From positions 1 through 13,759 of the forward strand of contig JAVBOF010000125.1 in NCBI GenBank assembly GCA_031550915.1: DNA of 13,759 nt, written 5' to 3'. This document shows, piece by piece, positions 1 to 6,491 of this stretch; position 1 is the first letter of the stretch; the number at the start of each line of letters is the position of its first letter. The stretch is from JAVBOF01 sp031550915. Its GTDB lineage: Bacteria; Bacillota; Clostridia; Christensenellales; MGBC116941. The position numbers and the translations under genes were made by a program. The notes under the pieces were generated by a model. The model did no database searches and was not told the origin of the DNA. It saw nothing but the letters and a program-made list of their open reading frames with translations.

Positions 1-2
1 GT

Positions 3-524
3 GTACTTGCCGGCGGTATCTACATGATGTTTTTGGTACTGGGCTCAGCTATCGTCAAGAAACGTTTTACTGCAACGATAATCGCACTTGTTCAGGCCTT
101 GCTCGTAATATTGACGGGGCTTCACGGGTCACATGGCGTACTGAGCCTTATTACGTATATAGCTCCGGGAATCGCAGTGGACATCGTGGTCATAATATTG
201 TATGCCTTAAGGAATAGTGGCACCAAGCGTAAAGAGTACGGGGGCACGAAGGTTACGGAGCTTGGTCCGGTATGCTGTTTCATATGCGGCCTTGCGGCCA
301 ATATAACGGGATCTTTTTTGGTAAATATCGTCTATTTTAATCTGCCGCTGGTGCCGCTGCTGCTTTCGCTTTGTGTCGCTATGCTATCTGGCGGGCTTGG
401 CGGCTTGCTTGCTTACGCAATAGCGAAAAAACTCAGTAGGATCATTCATCATGGCCCGATGATAGAGGACGATGATGATGTAGATGGAAACAATGAGCTG
501 GAAAAAACTGATAAGCAACAATAA
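3..524 (+). CDS. ECF transporter S component, YkoE-like (5' partial)
   Basis: This is the C-terminal 173 residues of a very hydrophobic membrane protein. The reading frame is open to the window edge, so the start is missing; the ATG at 24 lies inside a membrane segment and is unlikely to be the true start. About four to five membrane helices are visible, with a Gly-rich loop (TGLHGSHG) between the second and third. Length, helix pattern and the pairing of an early Lys-Arg loop with a later GI/PGI helix resemble YkoE-type S subunits, which capture a vitamin or vitamin precursor for an ECF transporter. The genes for both ATPases and the T subunit lie 2 kb downstream in the same operon, which supports the role. 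The substrate cannot be read from sequence; YkoE itself is linked to thiamin precursors, but this family is broad. The cytoplasmic tail is unusually acidic (EDDDD). The end overlaps the next gene by 41 bp. Confidence 0.72.
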   Translation, partial: VLAGGIYMMFLVLGSAIVKKRFTATIIALVQALLVILTGLHGSHGVLSLITYIAPGIAVDIVVIILYALRNSGTKRKEYGGTKVTELGPVCCFICGLAANITGSFLVNIVYFNLPLVPLLLSLCVAMLSGGLGGLLAYAIAKKLSRIIHHGPMIEDDDDVDGNNELEKTDKQQ

Positions 525-1974
525 AAAAATTATTTTCATTAGCGCAACGGCTTTGATCGTGGGTCTACTGATTGGTATTTTGATACCCAAAAGTACGGGG
601 GGGCATGTGCCGCGTTTCTTTGTAAAGGGTGACGTCAAAGCTACGCTTATAATCGATGGCTTTGATAAATACAAGACGGTCGGCAAGACTGTTGAAGGCC
701 AAGCGCTTAAGGGGATATCTATTAAGGATATCTTAGATAACGCGGCGCCATACAGCGAGGATTACGATGTTTTGGCCGTTGGGGATGACGGCTTATCTTC
801 ATTGCTATTAGGTGGATTGGAAGGCGCGAATGTATATCTATCGAAAAACAACGGATGGGAGCTTATCAATGAAAGGCATCCAATTAGCAGCAATATAAAG
901 CACCTGAGTCAACTGATCGTAGTGGAAAGAGGAGAATTTTCCCCAAGCTGCGTTACGGTGATCGATGCGGAAAACAACGGATTGGTCTACGCCAAAAGCC
1001 CCGGACAGGCACTATTAGGCAGATATACCGTCGAAACATACTTTGAGGGAACATCACAGAAGAATTATGATGAAAAGACTTTCGGAGTATCGGTATATAC
1101 ACCAAAAGTCATAATTCCGCTGGAACAATATAAAAACAAAGTGCGGGTCATTTGTTCCAGTGGTGAACAACAACTTTACGATGGAGCAGGCTGGCTGGAA
1201 CTGGCCTCAAACCGCTGGGATTTCCGCGGCAGCGACGGAAAAACGATGATAAAAGATGTAAAAACGGTTATTGTAAACGCTCCGTCTAAAAGCATCATGG
1301 ATGTTTATGGCGCGGCGGAAAATGCATTGAAGAACGGAAAGGACGTAACCGTGATAGAATTGGACGGCATGGGTTGTGCTGCTTTTGATTTCTTTGCTAA
1401 CAAAGGCTCTATAATTCCACCTGAGGCTTGGGGCAAGTATGAAAAGGCCAGCGTCATGTTTAGACCGGTATCCCAACCGGGGCTGGCGGCCATGCTGGCG
1501 GGCGAGGACGGATCAAAAACGGGTATTTTAGACAGAAGCGACAGGGAACCAAAAACGGGAGATATATTCACCAAGGCAACGGAGATGAAAAAGACATGCG
1601 CATATATCGAGGGAGACGGGGCGTTGATAAAAACATCGCAGGAACCTGTGATAAATGTGGATTCCAACAAGAACGGGCTTACGGACGACGAAGTGTTTGA
1701 CGCGGCGATGAAAACCTCCGATGATAAGCCTAATCTGATGTTTGTACATTTTCATGGTATAGACGATGTGTCTCACGATAAAGGCCCGTATTCCCATGAA
1801 GCGCTGACAACTATCAAGCAAGTGCTGGATTACAGCGTGCAGATATTGGAAAAGCGTGAAGGCAGGGTAATAATAACCGCTGATCATGGACAGCATAACG
1901 CGGGCGAAGGTGGAGACCACGGAAAATGCATACCCGAGGATATGTTTGTGCCTTATTGGCAATTTGAAAAATAG
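484..1974 (+). CDS. Membrane-anchored phosphodiesterase (alkaline phosphatase superfamily) with N-terminal sulfite-oxidase-like domains
   Basis: A 496-residue protein with an N-terminal anchor helix (about residues 15-35) and the rest predicted outside the cell. Residues 47-150 carry a pattern like the molybdopterin-oxidoreductase/sulfite-oxidase fold (GQALKGISIKDILDNA, then a DDG turn and LIVVE strand). Residues 200-268 repeat its second half (GW...K.V..VIV), so the domain may be duplicated. Residues 287-496 are a type I phosphodiesterase/nucleotide pyrophosphatase domain. Its catalytic set appears complete: metal ligand D294 (ELDGMG), nucleophile S330 in PVSQPG, D427 and H431 (DDVSH..GP), D467-H468 (ADHG) and H479 (GDHG). 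Such enzymes split phosphodiester or pyrophosphate bonds in nucleotides and cofactors using two metal ions, usually zinc. A loop at 393-403 resembles a calcium-binding TSP3-type turn. The ATG at 484 has AGAGGA 14 bases upstream; ATG 493 is an alternative. The substrate is unknown. Confidence 0.8.
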   Translation: METMSWKKLISNNKKIIFISATALIVGLLIGILIPKSTGGHVPRFFVKGDVKATLIIDGFDKYKTVGKTVEGQALKGISIKDILDNAAPYSEDYDVLAVGDDGLSSLLLGGLEGANVYLSKNNGWELINERHPISSNIKHLSQLIVVERGEFSPSCVTVIDAENNGLVYAKSPGQALLGRYTVETYFEGTSQKNYDEKTFGVSVYTPKVIIPLEQYKNKVRVICSSGEQQLYDGAGWLELASNRWDFRGSDGKTMIKDVKTVIVNAPSKSIMDVYGAAENALKNGKDVTVIELDGMGCAAFDFFANKGSIIPPEAWGKYEKASVMFRPVSQPGLAAMLAGEDGSKTGILDRSDREPKTGDIFTKATEMKKTCAYIEGDGALIKTSQEPVINVDSNKNGLTDDEVFDAAMKTSDDKPNLMFVHFHGIDDVSHDKGPYSHEALTTIKQVLDYSVQILEKREGRVIITADHGQHNAGEGGDHGKCIPEDMFVPYWQFEK

Positions 1975-1989
1975 ATTAAAGGAGCGAAG

Positions 1990-2511
1990 ATGAAAAAGCA
2001 GACAAAGATACTTATCATAATCGTTGCCGTACTTATCGCGGCGATCATAGTATTCGCCGTTTTAAACGCAGAAAACACTAAGAATAAAAAAGAGCTTGCC
2101 GATACAGGCGGCATAAGCATAAAAATGGATGATAAAGTGCTTGCAACGGTGGATTTGGCCAAGCTTGAAGGGATTGGTATGCAGGATATCGATGCCAATT
2201 TGAAAAAGGATGGACAGGCTGCGGAGCCGAAGGTATACAGGGGAACCCCTTTGACGGATGTATTCAAAGATGCAGGGATAGATGTTACAGGGAAGAAAGC
2301 CGTGATATTTAGCGCTTCGGACGGATATTCTTCCGCATATACCACGGAAGAAGCTGTGGAAGAGGGCAACCTTTATATAGTAGCATATATAGGGGGAGAG
2401 CCTCTTGGATCCAAAGAAGATGGCGGGAGCGGCCCGTACATGCTTATTTCAAAGAAGGACAGCTTCAGCCAAAGATGGTGCAAATATCTTTTGGAGATAG
2501 AAATAAATTGA
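1990..2511 (+). CDS. Small membrane-anchored sulfite-oxidase-like (molybdopterin-oxidoreductase-like) domain protein
   Basis: A 173-residue protein preceded by AAAGGAG six bases before its ATG. Residues 7-25 form one membrane anchor or uncleaved signal helix; there is no lipobox cysteine. The rest is predicted extracellular. Residues 83-173 show the pattern of the sulfite-oxidase-type molybdopterin fold: YRGTPLTDVFKDAGID, an ASDGYSSAYT turn, a DGGSGPYMLI segment, and a closing RWCKYLLEIEI strand. The catalytic molybdenum-ligand cysteine of true enzymes is not recognisable; the only cysteine is C164 near the end. It is therefore more likely a binding or scaffold domain than a redox enzyme. It lies between the phosphodiesterase, which carries related domains, and the ECF ATPase genes, so it may help present substrate to the S subunit. 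This role is inferred from position. Family assignment is moderately sure, ligand unknown. Confidence 0.68.
   Translation: MKKQTKILIIIVAVLIAAIIVFAVLNAENTKNKKELADTGGISIKMDDKVLATVDLAKLEGIGMQDIDANLKKDGQAAEPKVYRGTPLTDVFKDAGIDVTGKKAVIFSASDGYSSAYTTEEAVEEGNLYIVAYIGGEPLGSKEDGGSGPYMLISKKDSFSQRWCKYLLEIEIN
2493..2496 (+). promoter_or_regulatory. Ribosome binding site deciding the TTG start of ecfA1
   Basis: GGAG lies 11 bases before TTG 2508, which overlaps the stop codon TGA of the previous gene (2509-2511) in a TTGA junction. The in-frame ATG at 2475 lacks a good site at a normal distance and would add 11 residues with no counterpart in the family. GTG 2514 is a further alternative. Confidence 0.55.
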
Positions 2512-3194
2512 GTGTGTATCTTCGTTGTGAAGGCCTGTCATTTAAATACCCCGGCAGAAAGGATCATCTATTTAAAGACGTTTTTCTGGATGTTTCCGCC
2601 GGAGAGATAGTCGCGATTCGCGGGCAGAACGGCAGGGGAAAGACGTCACTTTTTTATTGCCTCAGCGGTATTATCCCAAACATATATCATTATGAGGTTG
2701 GGGGAGATATTTGGCTTATGGGAGAGAATATTCGCGGAAAAAGTCTTCCGAATATCGCCCGGCAGCTTGGCATGGTATTCCAGGATCCGGATACCCAGCT
2801 CTTTTCGCCTTTTTCAGAGGATGAAGTTGCGTTTGGACCCGAAAACTTGTGCATGGAGCAGCAGGAGATAATCCGACGCGTAGATGAAGCCTTGGAAACC
2901 GTCAACATGCAGAAATACAGGCAATCGTCTCCGGACAAACTTTCCGGCGGGCAAAAGCAGCTTATTGCTTTGGCTTCGACCCTGGCTTTAAATCCCTCCG
3001 TATTGCTTTTTGACGAAGCAATGTCACAATTGGACGATGAGGCCGCCGGTATGATAATGAAGATGATTTTAGATTTGAAGAAAAAGGGAAAGGCCATCGT
3101 GATGATAGACCACGAAGAAGAAAGGCTGAAAATAGCGGACAGGGTATTTGCATTGGAAGATGCGATTTTAAAGCCATGCAAAGCGGGTGCTTGA
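2508..3194 (+). CDS. ecfA1: ECF transporter ATPase, EcfA1 type
   Basis: A 228-residue ABC ATPase (counted from TTG 2508) that powers the ECF importer together with the next gene. All motifs are present: A-loop FKYPG near residue 12, Walker A GQNGRGKTS (39-47), Q-loop FQDPDTQLF with Q92, signature LSGGQ (145-149), Walker B LLFDE (166-170) and the switch histidine H202. The D-loop region AMSQLD resembles the ATSMLD form common in EcfA1, rather than the PTxGLD form of the partner. It should act in the cytoplasm as a heterodimer with EcfA2, docked on EcfT. The start codon overlaps the stop of the gene before it, and its own stop abuts the ATG of ecfA2 (TGAATG), so the three genes are probably translationally coupled. 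Function as an ECF ATPase is secure; substrate depends on the S subunit. Confidence 0.92.
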   Translation: MSVYLRCEGLSFKYPGRKDHLFKDVFLDVSAGEIVAIRGQNGRGKTSLFYCLSGIIPNIYHYEVGGDIWLMGENIRGKSLPNIARQLGMVFQDPDTQLFSPFSEDEVAFGPENLCMEQQEIIRRVDEALETVNMQKYRQSSPDKLSGGQKQLIALASTLALNPSVLLFDEAMSQLDDEAAGMIMKMILDLKKKGKAIVMIDHEEERLKIADRVFALEDAILKPCKAGA

Positions 3195-3869
3195 ATGAGC
3201 AAAAGCTTTATTGAATTGGCTGAAGTAGTATACAGATATCCGGACAGCGGCTTCACGCTTGGTCCGTGCACCGCCAGTTTTGATGACGGTGAGTTTACCG
3301 TTATTGCAGGCAGGAACGGAAGCGGGAAGACTACGCTTGGCAAGCTTATGGTAGGGCTTTTGAAGCCAGACGAAGGAAAGATTACGATAGACGGCAAGGA
3401 TATCGCGGAGATGAAGCTTTGCGAAATAGGTATGAAAATCGGCTACCTCTTCCAAAACCCCTCGTTTCAACTATTTGCCGCTACTCCGATAGAGGAGATA
3501 TCCTTTGTTTTGGGTCTGAAAGGCTTTGAAGAAGTGGCATGCAAGGAAAAATCCATACAGATGCTAAAGGCGTTTAAACTTGAACATCTGCGCAATAAAA
3601 ACGCGTACAGGTTAAGTAAGGGTGAAAAGCAAAGCCTTGCAATGGCTGCGGTTTTTGTAAATGAGCCGGAAATTTTGCTATTTGATGAGCCGACTACCGG
3701 CCTTGATACCGTGCGCCGTGCTTATCTACTTGAACTTATGGAGCAATGGCGCGTTGAAAAACGCGGGGTTATAACGATAAGCCACGATAAAAGATTGACG
3801 CAAAGGCAGGGCGTCAGGCTGATTTCCATGGAAAATGGAAGGATAACGGAGGATCAAAATGGATTTTAG
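3195..3869 (+). CDS. ecfA2: ECF transporter ATPase, EcfA2 type
   Basis: A 224-residue ABC ATPase, the second half of the ECF motor. Motifs: A-loop YRYPD, Walker A GRNGSGKTT (39-47), Q-loop FQNPSFQLF with Q87, signature LSKGE (140-144), Walker B LLFDE (161-165), D-loop PTTGLD and switch histidine H197 (ISHD). The signature is slightly altered from LSGGQ, a change also seen in other ECF ATPases, so it need not mean loss of activity. The protein is short at the C terminus, ending soon after the H-loop region. The ATG directly follows the stop of ecfA1 with no spacer and only a weak ribosome binding site, which points to coupled translation. Its end overlaps ecfT by 11 bp. Confidence 0.92.
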   Translation: MSKSFIELAEVVYRYPDSGFTLGPCTASFDDGEFTVIAGRNGSGKTTLGKLMVGLLKPDEGKITIDGKDIAEMKLCEIGMKIGYLFQNPSFQLFAATPIEEISFVLGLKGFEEVACKEKSIQMLKAFKLEHLRNKNAYRLSKGEKQSLAMAAVFVNEPEILLFDEPTTGLDTVRRAYLLELMEQWRVEKRGVITISHDKRLTQRQGVRLISMENGRITEDQNGF

Positions 3870-4620
3870 TTCAAAGCTTGATCCCCGTACAAAACTCGCG
3901 CTCCTGGTGGGCACGACAACCCCCGCCGTGTTTGTACACAGGCCGCTGTTTCTGTTTTGCATAATGTGCATCATCCTGCTTCTTTGCCTGGTTTTGAAGG
4001 TGGATCTGCAGAGGATACTCAGAAGTTTGCGATTCATAATCCGTATGATCATATTCGTGGGGTTGATACAATGTATTTTTATCCGGACAGGTAAACCCTT
4101 AGTTAGCATAGACGGTTTTGTACTGTTTACGGCGGATGGCGTATCAAGGGCTATTTTGATGGTGATGCGCGTCATTGCGATCATAATGGGCGCTTCGATT
4201 ATGACGACTTCGAAGCAAAGGGACAGTATCCAGGGGCTCGTGCAGATGAAGTTTCCATATGAGCTGGCCTTTATGTTAATGATAGCCTTGCGTTTCCTTC
4301 CGATGTTCCGAGAAGAATTCAGAAACGCGATGCTGGCAATTCAGCTGCGTGGTGTGGATATCAATGGGATGAAGCTAAAGAAGCGTCTCCGCGTATATTC
4401 GTACATCTTTATGCCGGTAGTTGCCGGTGTCATGCTGAAATCGCAGGATCTATCTATGGTTATGGAGATGCGAGCTTTTAGGGCATTCCCCAAAAGAAGC
4501 AGCATAAGGACACTAATTTTATGCAAAATGGATTATGCTATCATGCTGTTCGCAGTGCTTTTTCTTGCCGCGGCAGTATATTTGAACTTTTTTACTGGGT
4601 TTTTAGCAATAAACTTTTGA
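3859..4620 (+). CDS. ecfT: ECF transporter transmembrane subunit EcfT
   Basis: A 253-residue membrane protein (CbiQ/EcfT family) with about five to six helices and a long cytoplasmic coupling region. It links the two ATPases to the S subunit. The N terminus SSKLDPRTKLAL is the typical family opening. The two coupling helices carry the paired arginine motifs that touch the ATPases: LRG at 163-165 (QLRGVDI) and MRAF at 204-207 (EMRAFRAFPKR). The first is normally ARG; here Leu replaces Ala, and the second has Ala in place of Gly. GGAGG (3848-3852) lies six bases before the ATG, inside the end of ecfA2. Because S, A1, A2 and T are all in one operon, this is probably a dedicated (group I-like) ECF transporter rather than a shared energising module, although that cannot be proved from one window. 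Confidence 0.93.
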   Translation: MDFSSKLDPRTKLALLVGTTTPAVFVHRPLFLFCIMCIILLLCLVLKVDLQRILRSLRFIIRMIIFVGLIQCIFIRTGKPLVSIDGFVLFTADGVSRAILMVMRVIAIIMGASIMTTSKQRDSIQGLVQMKFPYELAFMLMIALRFLPMFREEFRNAMLAIQLRGVDINGMKLKKRLRVYSYIFMPVVAGVMLKSQDLSMVMEMRAFRAFPKRSSIRTLILCKMDYAIMLFAVLFLAAAVYLNFFTGFLAINF

Positions 4621-4639
4621 TAGATAGGGAGGTAACTTT

Positions 4640-5395
4640 ATGAAGGCGATTTCGGTATACGGGCTTTCGGACTCCGGCAAAACCACGTCCGTGGTAAGCA
4701 TCATACAGGAGTTATGTGCAAGGGGATATACCGTTGGTTCGGTAAAGCGCATCCATCACGGGGAATTCCATATGGATACGCCGGGCAAGAACACGGACAA
4801 ACACGCGCATGCGGGTGCGAACACGGTCGCGGCATTGGCGAGCAAGGAAACGGCGGTATTGTTTCCAAGGCAGCTGGCAATAGACGAGCTGCTGAAATTT
4901 TACGACCAGGATTTTGTGATCTTTGAGGGCTACAGGGGCAGGGAGTTTCCAAAGCTGTTGTCCCTGCTGGATGTAGCTGATCTCGATAAAGAGATAGACG
5001 AAACGGTTATCGGCCTGGTGGGTGTTGGGGTTGCGGGGATGACGGAATACAATGGGCTGCCGTGTTTTGATGCAAGGACCCAATTCAAAGCGCTTGTGGA
5101 TTTCATAGAGGAAAAGTGTATCGAATATGCCCCGATGTATGATGAGGACTGCTGTTCGTCATGCGGAAGTAATTGCAGGGATTTTAGAAAGAAGCTTATC
5201 CAGGGCGAAGTCAGCAAGGAAGAGTGCGCGTTGTTCAGCGGTGATGTTGAATTGACGGTCGGCGGCAAGAATATTACGATGGTACCTTTTGTGCAGAGGA
5301 TATTGAAAAACAGTGTAGATGCAGTTTTAAAGGAGCTTGACGGGTATTTCGAAAACGCGGACGTGCAGATACGGATTAAGAAAACAGGAAAATAA
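4640..5395 (+). CDS. mobB: MobB-like P-loop protein with Cys-rich C-terminal extension
   Basis: A 251-residue cytoplasmic protein. Residues 1-155 match MobB, a GTP-binding adaptor in molybdopterin guanine dinucleotide synthesis: P-loop GLSDSGKTT (8-16), the segment VKRIHHGEFHMDTPGKNTDK (35-54) followed by HAHAGA, and FEGYRG (95-100) followed by PK. Plain MobB proteins are about 160-175 residues, so some 90 residues are extra. This extension has cysteines at 171, 172, 175, 179 and 196 and then VGGKNITMVPFVQ (207-219). I recall similar tails on some anaerobe and archaeal MobB proteins; a metal or iron-sulfur site is possible but not shown. AGGGAGG (4626-4632) precedes the ATG; the gap to ecfT is 19 bp, so it is probably the last gene of the ECF operon. 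This context is the main hint that the transporter serves molybdenum/tungsten cofactor metabolism. Confidence 0.82.
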   Translation: MKAISVYGLSDSGKTTSVVSIIQELCARGYTVGSVKRIHHGEFHMDTPGKNTDKHAHAGANTVAALASKETAVLFPRQLAIDELLKFYDQDFVIFEGYRGREFPKLLSLLDVADLDKEIDETVIGLVGVGVAGMTEYNGLPCFDARTQFKALVDFIEEKCIEYAPMYDEDCCSSCGSNCRDFRKKLIQGEVSKEECALFSGDVELTVGGKNITMVPFVQRILKNSVDAVLKELDGYFENADVQIRIKKTGK

Positions 5396-5480
5396 AAATA
5401 TCCATTGCGTAGCTTGAACAGGATAACCTCGAAACGGTGTTGGGCCTTCCCGGGTAGCGCGTACGATCATCAATAAAATT
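5396..5480 (+). other. Untranslated region after mobB with candidate RNA structure
   Basis: No gene is visible here. Read as + strand RNA, AACCTCG (5425-5431) can pair with CGGTGTT (5435-5441) around an AAA loop with one mismatch. GGG (5442-5444) and CCC (5449-5451) can form a second small hairpin directly after it. GCGTAGC (5407-5413) is a perfect complement of GCTACGC (5501-5507), which lies partly inside the terminator stem, so the two pairings would exclude each other. This is the layout of a riboswitch or attenuator, yet no + strand gene follows. It may be a 3' end structure, an orphan regulatory RNA, or chance. I cannot assign a family. Confidence 0.25.
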
Positions 5481-5492
5481 GCTCTAACATAT

Positions 5493-5535
5493 AAAGAATT
5501 GCTACGCCGCTAATTAATGCATAGCAATTCTTTTT
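5493..5535 (+). terminator. Intrinsic terminator after the ECF-mobB operon
   Basis: A perfect 12-bp stem, AAAGAATTGCTA (5493-5504) with TAGCAATTCTTT (5522-5533), encloses a 17-base loop and runs into a T tract (5531-5535). On the - strand the same stem is followed only by TTTATATG, so it may act weakly in both directions between the convergent genes. Confidence 0.75.
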
Positions 5536-5566
5536 GATAAAGCTTAAATGTTTAGCCTTGTCTTTA

Positions 5567-5580
5567 CCGGCGTCAGCCGG
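5567..5580 (-). other. GC-rich hairpin after the isomerase-like gene
   Basis: CCGGC (5567-5571) and GCCGG (5576-5580) form a 5-bp hairpin with a 4-base loop, 7 bases past the stop codon of the - strand gene. The following bases on the - strand (TAAAGAC) are not T-rich, so it is a poor terminator alone; it could protect the 3' end or work with the longer stem at 5493-5533. Confidence 0.3.
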
Positions 5581-5587
5581 AGACATA

Positions 5588-6397
5588 TTATTGATCCAAT
5601 ATATCCTTCATATAATCTATGAAGTATGCGAACGCTATACCCGGCTCTTCCAATGCCAGATTCCATCGTTTTACCCATTCCAGGCTTATATAGCCGCCAT
5701 ATTTTCCGTTTGCCAGCAGAACGGTGAATTCCCGCAAAGGCAGGTCGCCCTGTCCTGTTATGACATATCGCAGTTTACCGCCTTCTATTAGGGAATCTTT
5801 GTAATGGACATGGCATATATACGGCTTTAGGTTTTCGAACGTTGTCCTTGGGTCTTCGTTAAAGAAACGGTACGGATGATGGACATCCCAAAGCGCGCCG
5901 ATGCCGTTTCCTCCGATTGATTGAATTAGCTTTGCGAGCCTTTCACTCTTGGCGTAAAAACCGTTGCTTTCGATCAAAAGCTTTACACCCTTGCCTTCAG
6001 CGTACTTTGCCAAACGTGACGCCGTCTCAAAAACAAGCCCTTCATCTACGTTGCCTTCAGGCTCCGGGCCGTTATCCCCCATGACGCGGATATAGGGCGT
6101 GCCCAATTCAGCGGCAATATCGATATATTCCTCGCCTTCCCAAATACTGTCGTCCTTACGCGCGGCAACGTGAAGAAGGCATGACGAAGTAAGGCATGGA
6201 ATCTCAAGCTTGAGATCAGAAAGCCTTTTCTTCGTTAGATCAATATTTTCGGCCTTGAATTGTTTTATTCTGGGAACATATATATCGTTCTTAATGCCCC
6301 GGATCTCAATGCCGTTATAACCAAGATCCTTTGCGGCGGCGATAACATCATCGAACGACCAATCCGGGCAGCCTAAAGTGGAAAAAGCTAATTTCAT
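5588..6397 (-). CDS. Sugar phosphate isomerase/epimerase family protein (xylose isomerase-like TIM barrel)
   Basis: A 269-residue cytoplasmic TIM-barrel protein of the AP-endonuclease-2/xylose-isomerase-like family, which interconverts sugars or inositol derivatives using a divalent metal. The opening MKLAFSTLGCPDWSFDD is typical. Likely metal ligands sit at the ends of barrel strands: E143 (LIESNGF), D171 with H173/H174 (LWDVHHPY), H196/H198 (CHVHYKD) and E240 (ISLEW). Length is normal for the family. GGAG lies eight bases before the ATG. It stands alone: it has its own promoter and its 3' end faces the mobB operon. Nothing nearby names the substrate, and no sugar kinase or transporter is adjacent, so I do not go beyond the family level. 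Confidence 0.85.
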   Translation of the reverse strand: MKLAFSTLGCPDWSFDDVIAAAKDLGYNGIEIRGIKNDIYVPRIKQFKAENIDLTKKRLSDLKLEIPCLTSSCLLHVAARKDDSIWEGEEYIDIAAELGTPYIRVMGDNGPEPEGNVDEGLVFETASRLAKYAEGKGVKLLIESNGFYAKSERLAKLIQSIGGNGIGALWDVHHPYRFFNEDPRTTFENLKPYICHVHYKDSLIEGGKLRYVITGQGDLPLREFTVLLANGKYGGYISLEWVKRWNLALEEPGIAFAYFIDYMKDILDQ

Positions 6398-6448
6398 CGT
6401 TTACTCCGTTTCTTCGCTGTATTTTCTACAGCCTTAAATGCTATCTGA

Positions 6449-6477
6449 ATTATACCATATTTTTAGATATATGTAAT
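6449..6477 (-). promoter_or_regulatory. Promoter of the isomerase-like gene
   Basis: On the - strand a perfect TATAAT (6449-6454) is preceded by TGG, giving an extended -10 (TGnTATAAT). ATTACA (6472-6477) sits 17 bases upstream as a partial -35 match. The element lies about 50 bases before the start codon at 6397. The block ATGGTATAAT also occurs in the pepF promoter. Confidence 0.65.
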
Positions 6478-6491
6478 CGAAGAAAAAACGC

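Noticed and set aside
2475..2507. ATG start for ecfA1 at 2475
   Set aside because: It would overlap the previous gene by 37 bp, lacks a well-placed ribosome binding site, and adds residues that the family does not have. TTG 2508 has GGAG at 11 bases and a coupled TTGA junction.
5493..5533. Hairpin as a recombination or attachment site
   Set aside because: The perfect stem followed by a T tract after an operon end is explained by an intrinsic terminator; no integrase or direct repeats are nearby.
5534..5791. 85-residue + strand frame overlapping the isomerase-like gene
   Set aside because: It is a shadow on the opposite strand of a well-supported enzyme and has no recognisable sequence or good ribosome binding site.
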